A stretch of 64,000 bases of DNA, from assembly GCA_935421135.1 (NCBI GenBank), contig OW285188.1, positions 27,626,433 to 27,690,432 of the forward strand, in the 5' to 3' direction. This DNA is from Bugulina stolonifera (taxonomy: Eukaryota; Bryozoa; Gymnolaemata; Cheilostomatida; Bugulidae). The position numbers and the translations under genes were made by a program. Shown here one piece after another: positions 22,201-32,700 of this stretch (positions within the stretch are counted from its first letter, which is position 1; each line of letters opens with the position of its first letter). The notes beneath the pieces were generated by a model. The model saw nothing but the letters and a program-made list of their open reading frames with translations. It ran no database searches and had not been told where the DNA came from.

Positions 22201-23033
22201 ATGTGTAGTATGTACATATAGGTAAGTATGTGTAGTGTGTACTTATAGGTAAGTATGTGTAGTATGTACATATAGGTAAGTATGTGTATTATGTACATAT
22301 AGGTAAGTATGTGTAGTATGTACTTATAGGTACGTATGTGTAGTATGTACATATAGGTAAGTATGTGTATTATGTACATATAAGTAAGTATGTGTATTAT
22401 GTACATATAGGTAAGTATGTGTAGTATGTACTTATAGGTACGTATGTGTAGTATGTACATATAGGTAAGTACGTGTAGTATGTACTTATAATAGGTAAGT
22501 ATAATGTACTTACTACACATACTTACCTATATGTACATACTACATAACATGTAGTATGTACATATAGGTAAGTATGTGTAGTATGTACATATAGGTAAGT
22601 ATGTGTAGTACGTACTTATAACTAGGTATGTGTAGTATGTACATATATTATGTAATTTGTGTAGTAGGCACGGGCACCTGCATTATGTAAAGTGTATTAG
22701 AGATTATTATTGAATGTTATAGTTTAGCAGTGCAACAATGGCTGACATATACACTGTAGTTATAGTGGTGTAACAATGGCTGACATACACGTTGTAGGAT
22801 TTGACTTCCCCTGGGCCGCCCACCACTGGTTTCCATTTGACATCTACGGTGGAGCCCCTAAACACGACATGCATCACTACAAACCTCTCACTAACTTCCA
22901 GCCGTACTTCAACACGTGGGACAAGCTGGTCGGCACCTACTGCCCTCCAATGGCAGCTGGCGGATACAAGAGTCCACAACTCCTGGAGTTTGAGGCTAAG
23001 AAGAGAGAGGAGCGACAAAAAAAGTTTAGTTAA
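19217..23033 (+). CDS. Fatty acid hydroxylase superfamily membrane protein, cholesterol 25-hydroxylase-like, 4 exons
   Basis: Di-iron membrane hydroxylase of the sterol desaturase/CH25H family, expected in the ER acting on sterols or other lipids. Exons 19217-19432, 19938-20150, 21715-21919 and 22798-23033 join in phase to 289 residues, normal for CH25H-like proteins (about 270-300). The three histidine boxes are present: HTLFH at the end of exon 2, HAIHHEYH in exon 3, and HDMHH in exon 4, with HHWFPFD and a GGAP segment before the last. Hydrophobic segments surround the boxes (for example [18 protein letters not shown] near residue 35). It ends in a very basic tail ([11 protein letters not shown]). 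The ATG lies directly after a possible acceptor (TTTCACAG), so a 5' UTR exon is likely. Substrate cannot be told from sequence. Confidence 0.93.
19768..19960. repeat. About 36-bp repeat made from the acceptor of hydroxylase exon 2
   Basis: Five copies of GATAGGTGACCTGGCCAATG or a close variant separated by TA-rich spacers. The last copy is the real acceptor and the first codons of exon 2 (starts 19938). Confidence 0.9.
20603..20949. repeat. 32-bp minisatellite, about 11 copies
   Basis: Tandem units containing ACATACCTACAGTACACTAC in intron 2 of the hydroxylase gene. Confidence 0.95.
21010..21388. repeat. 19-bp minisatellite with palindromic core, about 20 copies
   Basis: Units of TCTACCAGTACGGTACGTA; the core ACGTACC/GGTACGT is close to palindromic. 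The first copies have diverged and the later ones are identical. Confidence 0.95.
21911..22640. repeat. 27-bp minisatellite made from the donor of hydroxylase exon 3
   Basis: About 26 copies. Unit CATATAGGTAAGTATGTGTA repeats the end of exon 3 (CACATATAG, ends 21919) together with a consensus donor GTAAGT. The genuine junction has GTATGT, a weaker match than most of the copies. A short inverted segment occurs at about 22500-22560. Confidence 0.93.
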
Positions 23034-24414
23034 TGCGAGAGGCGGGTTATCAGTCTACTTAACAATATGTGTGTATGCAGTTAGAGACGGGTTACTAGTC
23101 TATCCATATCTGATTTATCTTTGCTAAAACTAGACATAGACCAAATACGGTGACCAAACATAGGCCCGCCTACTGTCCCCCCCTCCCTGTGCTCAATGTG
23201 TCACTTCAGACTAAACAGTAAACTTTCTCACAGTATAACTGGCACCTTCTCTGAGTTAGATTTTTGGTATTATTTTGTTTTAAAATTAAAATATTTAGGA
23301 GAAACTTTCTCCCATTCAAGTCGAGTACTAAAGTCATGAACCAGTCTAGTGTCCTACACTGATTCATGACTATGACCATAGTATTCTCTCAATTTATCAA
23401 TGCAAAGTATTATAATTATTCTACAAATTATATCTAATGTAAGGTTAAGTAGCTGGATAATAGAGGTGTGTATATAGTACACTGTGACTTACATGTACAT
23501 CTACACGTACACTTATGTTATCTACAGCTGTAATCACTGCGTATTGAAGTCCACCACTGATCAGCCATATTCTCTACTCCAGCTCATGAACATGATAAGA
23601 GGGGAATGCAAACCATCTCCAACCTTATCTTGTTATGATTGAGAGCAGGTGGAGAACATTGGTATATGTGAGATATGGGCCCTAGTGAACACCTCCCCAC
23701 CTCTACTGGTCTTGTGCGCAGACCATAGGCTATCTACTATAAACCTGTAAATGTACAGTTAGGCCACATTTGTGCTCTATACAGGCCAATCCAGCTCTCT
23801 TGGGGCCATTCTATTCTATTCTATTCCTCATTATCCAAATTAATGTCTGTAAGTAGACTGGTAATCAGCTCTGGCTCTCTGTCTGCCTATCTTTCTTATC
23901 TGGCTGACCCTTGGCATGGTTTTAGTTGGGGGGGGGTATATATCGCACTGTTTCTATAACATAATCTTATATATATAATCTATTATGTAACTTCTATATT
24001 CTATAGGTAGTAACACTATTGTGCAGTGTTAGTCACATCAGCAATTCAATGCAAGCTTTACAAGATGTAGTGTTTTTCATTCCCTCATCTGTATTTACAT
24101 GTATGTTACTTTTATCAGATTGTCTTTCTATCTGTTTTATTAGTTGTATTTTTTACTTTTTACTTTGCCGAAACAATGCAAGTTTCCTTGTGTGCCATTT
24201 GATGTTATAAGTGTTACCATGCATGTTGTTGTACACACATCAAAATAATAAAAATATATTTACATTGTGTGCTCATCAGTCTTGTCTCCCCCAATACTCA
24301 CAGTAAGTTACCACAAGTAGCTACAGTTATTCTCCTTATCTACATTTACATTGTACATGTAGCTCCATTTTGAAGTTGTCCTCTCTAAGCTGCAGTATAG
24401 CACTATAATAGGCA

Positions 24415-24725
24415 TGCACAATATAATAGTGTGTACATGCCGTAGTATAGCACTAATCTACATGCTGTAGTATAGCACTAATCTACATGCTGTAGTATAG
24501 CACTAATCTACATGCTGTAGTATAGCACTATACATGCTGTAGTGTAGCACTATACGTACTGTATCACAGTGTGTATATACTGTAGTGTAGTACTGTACAT
24601 GCTGTAGTGTAGCACTATACGTACTGTATCACAGTGTGTATATACTGTAGTGTAGTACTATACATGCTGTAGTGTAGCACTGTACGTACTGTATCACAGT
24701 GTGTATATACTGTAGTGTAGTATTA
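24415..24725. repeat. Degenerate tandem repeat based on CTGTAGTATAGCACTA
   Basis: About ten imperfect units (CATGCTGTAGTATAGCACTA and TATACTGTAGTGTAGTACT forms), with a longer second-order unit of about 75 bp in the right half. Confidence 0.8.
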
Positions 24726-25206
24726 ATAGGCCTGTGCCTAGTACTAAAATGAAGATGCTGTACATGCACATGTATATACACAATGTTACCTGCCCTCATT
24801 GATAGAAACAGTGTACAGAGTTGTCTTCTCTCTGCTCATACAATGTACATAGCATAGTGTATTAGTGGAATAAGACTACATCAGGCTATAGTGAGGATAG
24901 AGTGGTAGGATAACATGTGGAGGAAATTCCACGTATGAGGTAGAGGAATATTTATCTCCCAGCATATACGCTACAGATTCAATAGACTGTCTGTCTCTAG
25001 GCTAATTTACTACTCACCTTCTGGGGTTCTATATTGCTGTTATAGTAAAAGAGATAATCCAGAAACCAGCATTCCAATACAAACGATACAGTGTATTATA
25101 TACGTAATGCATGATTTATTTTACCTGATGAGTACTTAAAGTATGAAACTACGTAGTAGTGAAATAAATCAAATAAATTAAAAATCGTCAATTCCACCTA
25201 CGTTAT

Positions 25207-25392
25207 AATAGTTTATGATGTATTATGTAGCAGTGTATTATATACATATATGATGTATTATGTAGCAGTGTATTATATACATATATGATGTATTATGTAG
25301 CAGTGTATTATATACATATATGATGTATTATGTAGCAGTGTATTATATACATATATGATGTATTATGTAGCAGTGTATTATATACATATATG
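25207..25392. repeat. 35-bp minisatellite, 5 copies, target site of the mobile element
   Basis: Units of ATGATGTATTATGTAGCAGT plus a TATA-rich half. The sequence right of the mobile element (CGCATTATGTAGCAC) continues a variant unit, so the element entered the last copy of this array. Confidence 0.9.
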
Positions 25393-25393
25393 A

Positions 25394-25399
25394 CGCATT
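25394..25399 (+). repeat. Left 6-bp target site duplication
   Basis: CGCATT directly precedes the left terminus (AGTAGTATAGTC) and recurs directly after the right terminus at 37961-37966. Six bases is the standard duplication length of Polinton/Maverick elements. Confidence 0.9.
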
Positions 25400-25943
25400 A
25401 GTAGTATAGTCAGTGCAGATCTACACAGACACCCGGCCCTTTCCGCGTCGTATTAGCCCTAGATCCAAAAACTCCCCGGGCGGACGACCACCCCACCCGT
25501 CCTCTCGCCCCTCCTCTCCCCTAAACCTCACTCTATGTGCAAAGCCCTAGAACCTACTCCCCCCCATCGCGGGTGGGGTTTCAAAAACCTCATCGGCTGT
25601 TCCGCGGAACCCAGTCTAAAGAGCAAACCCCTCGCCCCGTCCCACGGCTCGGGCGAGGGGGCGCGCGCGTACGCGCGCGCCCCCCCGCCCCGCGAACCCC
25701 ACCCGTCCTCCCTCCACCCGTCCCCGCCCCTCCCCACCCCTCCCCACCCCAAACCCCTCCGCCTCGCCCTCCGCCTCGCGGCGGTTCTCGTTCGCGAGTC
25801 CAGCCGTGGCCCCACGCCGCCCTCCCCCCGCCCATCCCCCGCCCCTCCCCCGCCCTCCCGCCCCAACGACCCGTCGCGACCCTCGCGGGCGGACCGTCGG
25901 CTGGAGTAGGGTGAAGCGAAGGAAAATACGGGTTAGAGTAATG
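25400..25943 (+). repeat. Left terminal inverted repeat (outer copy)
   Basis: Matches the reverse complement of 37416-37960 along its whole length except for one base in a C run. GC-rich and containing a 15-bp-plus palindrome GCGCGCGCGTACGCGCGCGC near 25660-25680. Open frames on both strands here follow from base composition and are not genes. Confidence 0.92.
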
Positions 25944-26345
25944 ATAGGCTACACCCGTGCGGAGTGCCCGTGCAGAGTTTACGACGCTGACTATACTACT
26001 ATAAAAAACTTACCGAGTGGTGGTGGTGGTGCTTCCGGGGACTGTGCCGGGGACTGTTGAGACTGAACTGGTCGGGGTGACACCGCACTCGCGCGCTCCT
26101 CCGTTCGAGCGCCCCCGGACCTTCGATGAAAGACTCGCGTCTTAACCCTCATTTTCCCCGGACCCTCCCCTAGGGAAATCGCCCGTCCCCGTGACGAGCG
26201 GCGAGAGAAAGTGAAGGCGGTGGCTCTTCCGCGCTTCAAACCGTAGACTTCGCGAGGAGGTTAGCCGACGACATCATCGCTCGGAGGGGTAGAAATAGAA
26301 ATAGATAAACGGGATAGATGGACGCTTGTCTTCTCATCGCCATCG

Positions 26346-26389
<44 letters not shown>

Positions 26390-26824
26390 CAAATAGACCC
26401 GCCTCTACGATGATGTCGTTGACTCGCCACCAATTTCTTTGACCACCGCGTCCACTTTCCCCCGGGTAGCAAACTCCGATAGGGAGAGAGCGCATCGTGC
26501 GCGTGCGATGTCACCCCCCACCTACGAATGAAGACAATAGAAGAAATGTGAACTGATAAGGGGTGAGTATGAGCGGAAGCTGCGCTAGTATCGTCTACCC
26601 CTTTGGTTTGGAGAGGTAAATGGTTTTTAATGTATTAGCTAGTGTTTTATTGCTCGGTTTTAAGGCTACAACCGGTAAACCCTCCGTTTTGAGGACGGAG
26701 ACCCCTTACAATAGAGAGTGAATGTGAAAAAAATTATACGGGTATATGTACAAGGGTTATGATGCACTGTTCGTTTACTCTCCAATTTATCGAATGAAGT
26801 AGTCTCATCTCCGAGAAATCAGTA

Positions 26825-28308
26825 CTAGCATTCTATAGGACTCGTACTCACCCCGTCTTCTGCAACCTTCCGCTTACCATAGAAGTAGGTGAGTCCGGTC
26901 TTTAGCTGGGTGTAGCTATACGTTTGGTTTCCTCTTCTGATAAAACCCCGATTGTCCCCTCTCACCGACTCCCCTGTCCTGAGCACGGAGAGGAACTTCT
27001 CTTTGGTTAGGGCGTTTCCTCTTTTGTTTAGTCCTTTGCTGCTATACTTGCTATCACCATCAGCGGACCAGCAAAAGTATGTTTTTGAGTTGAGCGCGAT
27101 GACCCCCTCCCCCCGAAACTCCTCCTTAAACAGGCCGGGGGTTCGTGTTTCGTATCGTTGCACCTTCTCACAACATTCCCTCATCTCCCACTCTTGGCCA
27201 AGCACCTTGGTCGTGATAAAGTCTTCCTTGTGCCTATCGCAGAAGGGTCTGGGAAACCATCTACCATATTCTCTGTAGAACTCTTCTTTTTTATCTTTTC
27301 GGATGACCTCATCTATACTACGAGCACTCAGAGCCATGTAAGCGCTATCCGTGTCCATTTCTACGTACTCAAAGTCCTCTCTGCTGACGAATCTGTGAAA
27401 ATAAAACGGACGGGTTGTAGGGGGGGGGGTTGGGGTTGACACCAAAGAATAAATAGAGAAGGATTTGATAAAATCTTTGTATAGTCTAGTGCTACTTACC
27501 TATCCATAAAGTCGTAGTAGAATTCTAGCATTCTCAACTTGGCTCTCTGGAGGATAACGAATCCTACGACAGATGGAACATCCATTCGAATCTAAAAGAA
27601 AGAAAGAGAGAGAGAGAGTTTACCCTACCACTCAGAAAAAGTTTCGTCAAATCAAGAATCAAAATAAAAAAAAAAGATTGTCAACACTTGCCTTTTTCTT
27701 GTGAAGCTCTATCTCAAAGTAGTTTTCATCAACTTCGTTTAGACTAGAAAAGTGCCTACTCCTCACTTTGACAGCCGCCTCCTCTACTGTCTCCACATAC
27801 TTGACAGTCTTATGTTTCTCTTTATTTGTTATGGTCTTTCCGTAGGCTGAATTCCCAACGAGCTTGCTGGTGCTGGCCAAGAGGGCCAGGTCGGGGTTCA
27901 CATCCCCACCTCTTCTTGCGTCTGAGACCGAAGAACCAAAGTCTTTGTAGATGGCTCGTGGGATAAAGTGAACAAACTGATAGATCCTGGTAATTATCAA
28001 ACCTTGATCTAGATACCATCTAGCCAGATCGGAGAGTAGTGTGATTCGCTCGCCAAAAAGACTCCCCACGAGCATTCGCTGAGGTCTCTTCAAGAATCCG
28101 TTCTGTTCGGCAAAAGCGCGCATGTGTTCGCTAAGGTGTTCTCTTCCCACGTTTATATTCTTGAAAATAGGTGCCATCTCAGAGAACTTCGCTTTTAGCT
28201 CTTCGGGTACGGAAATGTCACACTCCACTAAACCATAGTACTCTCCACTACGAATGTTATTGATTATCTTATCGAGGTTGACGTAACCCCTCTCCGGATA
28301 GAGAGAAG
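26825..28308 (-). pseudogene. Truncated second copy of the element's DNA polymerase gene (3' part)
   Basis: Carries the last exons of the polymerase: end of the large exon 28308-27692, then 27591-27500 and 27392-26825, with the same splice sites as the full gene. It keeps the motif B (GNSAYG) and motif C (DTDS) regions but lacks the exonuclease, motif A and the N-terminus, because the copy ends at 28308. On its own it cannot make a working polymerase. Confidence 0.88.
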
Positions 28309-28311
28309 AGT

Positions 28312-28855
28312 AGTAGTATAGTCAGTGCAGATCTACACAGACACCCGGCCCTTTCCGCGTCGTATTAGCCCTAGATCCAAAAACTCCCCGGGCGGACGAC
28401 CACCCCACCCGTCCTCTCGCCCCTCCTCTCCCCTAAACCTCACTCTATGTGCAAAGCCCTAGAACCTACTCCCCCCCATCGCGGGTGGGGTTTCAAAAAC
28501 CTCATCGGCTGTTCCGCGGAACCCAGTCTAAAGAGCAAACCCCTCGCCCCGTCCCACGGCTCGGGCGAGGGGGCGCGCGCGTACGCGCGCGCCCCCCCGC
28601 CCCGCGAACCCCACCCGTCCTCCCTCCACCCGTCCCCGCCCCTCCCCACCCCTCCCCACCCCAAACCCCTCCGCCTCGCCCTCCGCCTCGCGGCGGTTCT
28701 CGTTCGCGAGTCCAGCCGTGGCCCCACGCCGCCCTCCCCCCGCCCGTCCCCCGCCCCTCCCCCGCCCTCCCGCCCCAACGACCCGTCGCGACCCTCGCGG
28801 GCGGACCGTCGGCTGGAGTAGGGTGAAGCGAAGGAAAATACGGGTTAGAGTAATG
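28312..28855 (+). repeat. Internal copy of the left terminal inverted repeat
   Basis: A second complete copy of the left terminus, in the same orientation as 25400-25943, preceded by the three extra bases AGT after the break at 28308. It differs from the outer copy at one seen base (CCCGTCCCC at about 28746 against CCCATCCCC). Confidence 0.9.
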
Positions 28856-29257
28856 ATAGGCTACACCCGTGCGGAGTGCCCGTGCAGAGTTTACGACGCT
28901 GACTATACTACTATAAAAAACTTACCGAGTGGTGGTGGTGGTGCTTCCGGGGACTGTGCCGGGGACTGTTGAGACTGAACTGGTCGGGGTGACACCGCAC
29001 TCGCGCGCTCCTCCGTTCGAGCGCCCCCGGACCTTCGATGAAAGACTCGCGTCTTAACCCTCATTTTCCCCGGACCCTCCCCTAGGGAAATCGCCCGTCC
29101 CCGTGACGAGCGGCGAGAGAAAGTGAAGGCGGTGGCTCTTCCGCGCTTCAAACCGTAGACTTCGCGAGGAGGTTAGCCGACGACATCATCGCTCGGAGGG
29201 GTAGAAATAGAAATAGATAAACGGGATAGATGGACGCTTGTCTTCTCATCGCCATCG

Positions 29258-29301
<44 letters not shown>

Positions 29302-29736
29302 CAAATAGACCCGCCTCTACGATGATGTCGTTGACTCGCCACCAATTTCTTTGACCACCGCGTCCACTTTCCCCCGGGTAGCAAACTCCGATAGGGAGAG
29401 AGCGCATCGTGCGCGTGCGATGTCACCCCCCACCTACGAATGAAGACAATAGAAGAAATGTGAACTGATAAGGGGTGAGTATGAGCGGAAGCTGCGCTAG
29501 TATCGTCTACCCCTTTGGTTTGGAGAGGTAAATGGTTTTTAATGTATTAGCTAGTGTTTTATTGCTCGGTTTTAAGGCTACAACCGGTAAACCCTCCGTT
29601 TTGAGGACGGAGACCCCTTACAATAGAGAGTGAATGTGAAAAAAATTATACGGGTATATGTACAAGGGTTATGATGCACTGTTCGTTTACTCTCCAATTT
29701 ATCGAATGAAGTAGTCTCATCTCCGAGAAATCAGTA
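28856..29736 (-). other. Unassigned region between polymerase and left terminus (also at 25944-26824)
   Basis: About 0.9 kb with biased composition, a (CAT)n run that would encode poly-Asp or poly-Met on the minus strand, several short open frames of 80-90 codons without recognisable homology, good donors such as CGGTAAGTTTTTTATAG, and a hairpin CTCCGT/ACGGAG near 29595-29615. A small spliced gene is possible but I could not build a convincing one. At 28898-28912 it also holds GCTGACTATACTACT, an inverted copy of the element's terminal bases. Confidence 0.5.
29558..29563 (-). promoter_or_regulatory. Poly(A) signal of the polymerase gene
   Basis: AATAAA on the minus strand about 175 bp past the polymerase stop codon. 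The duplicated left end has the same signal at 26646-26651. Confidence 0.5.
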
Positions 29737-32700
29737 CTAGCATTCTATAGGACTCGTACTCACCCCGTCTTCTGCAACCTTCCGCTTACCATAGAAGTAG
29801 GTGAGTCCGGTCTTTAGCTGGGTGTAGCTATACGTTTGGTTTCCTCTTCTGATAAAACCCCGATTGTCCCCTCTCACCGACTCCCCTGTCCTGAGCACGG
29901 AGAGGAACTTCTCTTTGGTTAGGGCGTTTCCTCTTTTGTTTAGTCCTTTGCTGCTATACTTGCTATCACCATCAGCGGACCAGCAAAAGTATGTTTTTGA
30001 GTTGAGCGCGATGACCCCCTCCCCCCGAAACTCCTCCTTAAACAGGCCGGGGGTTCGTGTTTCGTATCGTTGCACCTTCTCACAACATTCCCTCATCTCC
30101 CACTCTTGGCCAAGCACCTTGGTCGTGATAAAGTCTTCCTTGTGCCTATCGCAGAAGGGTCTGGGAAACCATCTACCATATTCTCTGTAGAACTCTTCTT
30201 TTTTATCTTTTCGGATGACCTCATCTATACTACGAGCACTCAGAGCCATGTAAGCGCTATCCGTGTCCATTTCTACGTACTCAAAGTCCTCTCTGCTGAC
30301 GAATCTGTGAAAATAAAACGGACGGGTTGTAGGGGGGGGGGTTGGGGTTGACACCAAAGAATAAATAGAGAAGGATTTGATAAAATCTTTGTATAGTCTA
30401 GTGCTACTTACCTATCCATAAAGTCGTAGTAGAATTCTAGCATTCTCAACTTGGCTCTCTGGAGGATAACGAATCCTACGACAGATGGAACATCCATTCG
30501 AATCTAAAAGAAAGAAAGAGAGAGAGAGAGTTTACCCTACCACTCAGAAAAAGTTTCGTCAAATCAAGAATCAAAATAAAAAAAAAAGATTGTCAACACT
30601 TGCCTTTTTCTTGTGAAGCTCTATCTCAAAGTAGTTTTCATCAACTTCGTTTAGACTAGAAAAGTGCCTACTCCTCACTTTGACAGCCGCCTCCTCTACT
30701 GTCTCCACATACTTGACAGTCTTATGTTTCTCTTTATTTGTTATGGTCTTTCCGTAGGCTGAATTCCCAACGAGCTTGCTGGTGCTGGCCAAGAGGGCCA
30801 GGTCGGGGTTCACATCCCCACCTCTTCTTGCGTCTGAGACCGAAGAACCAAAGTCTTTGTAGATGGCTCGTGGGATAAAGTGAACAAACTGATAGATCCT
30901 GGTAATTATCAAACCTTGATCTAGATACCATCTAGCCAGATCGGAGAGTAGTGTGATTCGCTCGCCAAAAAGACTCCCCACGAGCATTCGCTGAGGTCTC
31001 TTCAAGAATCCGTTCTGTTCGGCAAAAGCGCGCATGTGTTCGCTAAGGTGTTCTCTTCCCACGTTTATATTCTTGAAAATAGGTGCCATCTCAGAGAACT
31101 TCGCTTTTAGCTCTTCGGGTACGGAAATGTCACACTCCACTAAACCATAGTACTCTCCACTACGAATGTTATTGATTATCTTATCGAGGTTGACGTAACC
31201 CCTCTCCGGATAGAGAGAAGAAAAGAAGATGGCGAGAAATGTCCTAACTTCTACATCCGAACGAACTCGCGCTTCCCACTCACACTGCCGAGTGGTGATG
31301 AGCTTATAGCCTAGAGCCTTGATGTAATCTTCTTTCCTTGCAGTGTCCACCCGGAGCTCTTCATTCGTCATGTTTCTGACACCTTTTCCATTCCCTCCTA
31401 GCTCGCACTCGTGCCCATGCCAGTAGCAACCGTGGAATTGGTACACCGTCCGACTCTGTTCGCTATAACCATCCACTGGTAGGTTGTGACAGCCTATCCT
31501 CATTTCTCCTCCATTCTGTTGGTGAAGGATGACCTCTCCTCTCTTCCACGATTGGAACTCTAACCAACCATGCGCCACTTTGCTGAACTTTTTAATAGGT
31601 TCTAGAGCAAAGCCTCGGCTCTCTAGCCTCCGCCTGGGATAACCCGTAGGCATATTCCCCATCATACAGTATAGGTAGAGGGCGTTGGCATCAACTCCCA
31701 GAATGGACCTACAGGGTTTTGCGGATGTGCCATACATCTTCTCTCGAATAGAGGTCACTCCAACTTCATGATGTCTGTGAAAGATAATGCTTGGCCCTCC
31801 CACGAGGTTATCGCGAAGAGTATGGTACAGACTTTTGCTCTCCTCATCGAACAGACATATGGGTTGCGAGTTGCAAAGTTCGTCTCGGAGAGACATTAAC
31901 CTATGCAGCGGAAGAGCGGCTTGTGGAGGAGAGTAGCCATAAGGTCGGGCCTCCACCTCCATAAACAACCATCTGATAGCCAAGCCTGGAAGCGAGATTG
32001 CGGATTTCAACATGTCAATACCCTTTTGTCGATAGATAGAGCTCTGACGTGCAATGGCCTCGATGAATGGGGCCACATCGAGGTTGTTGTACCAGATGAG
32101 AAAATCCCTGAACGTTTCCATGTTCTCTCTTTCCCACACGACCTGACAGTGGTGATAATCTTGCTCGCTCAATTCTTGCTGAGTCAGCGAGTTGAAAAAA
32201 CTCTCTCGGGGAGGGAGTCCATAATAATCCAACCTTCTCAGGGAATCTACCCAGTCGTAAGGAAAGAATCCCTTACTCTCTGACACGCCAAATGCCTTCA
32301 AGTATTTGGAGTAGTTGAAGCCCGGTGCGATAAAGTTGCATATGTCAAGGAACCTAAAACGTCTACTCTCCACGCAGGACATACTGTTAACACGCTTAAC
32401 GATGAAGACAAAATCTTCTCCCTCCTCCTCTTGTAGAGAGCGAAGCAAAGGTCCCTTTAGTATATTTAGGTCATACTTTTGTGAGTTGAAACCAACCACC
32501 GGAACGCTGGAGATGTGCTGTTCTAACTCTCTTTCTAATCCGGAGAGACCGGACTTCACCCTGTAAGTCGAGACGTTAGAGAACTTTTCGTCAGCAAAGG
32601 CTTCTTCTCTATCCGCCCGATCCGCAAGGAAAGTAGAGAGTCGCTTGCGTACATCCCGGAATCTTTCTCCGAACAAATCTCCTGCCACGTCAGCAATCTT

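Larger units (their letters stand above)
23034..25399. other. Intergenic, 3' of the hydroxylase gene up to the mobile element
   Basis: No exon recognised. An AATAAA within AATAATAAAAAT at about 24249-24254 followed by TGTGTGCTC is a possible poly(A) site of the hydroxylase gene. Degenerate repeats lie at 24415-24725 and a 35-bp minisatellite at 25207-25392. Confidence 0.55.
25400..28308 (+). repeat. Tandem duplicate of the element's left 2.9 kb
   Basis: Positions 25400-28308 repeat 28312-31220 with an offset of 2912 and at most one or a few differences. The copy stops after GATAGAGAGAAG; the longer copy continues from the same place with AAAAGAAGATGG. Because the 6-bp duplication flanks the whole block, this is an internal duplication (or an assembly error) rather than one element inserted into another. 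Confidence 0.92.

Noticed and set aside
21855..22520. 221-codon minus-strand frame rich in Tyr/Ile/Leu
   Set aside because: It spans the donor-derived minisatellite opposite the hydroxylase gene.
25535..25914. Proline/arginine-rich frames of about 125 codons in the inverted repeats
   Set aside because: Explained by GC-rich composition of the terminal repeats; they occur on both strands and in all three copies, without homology.
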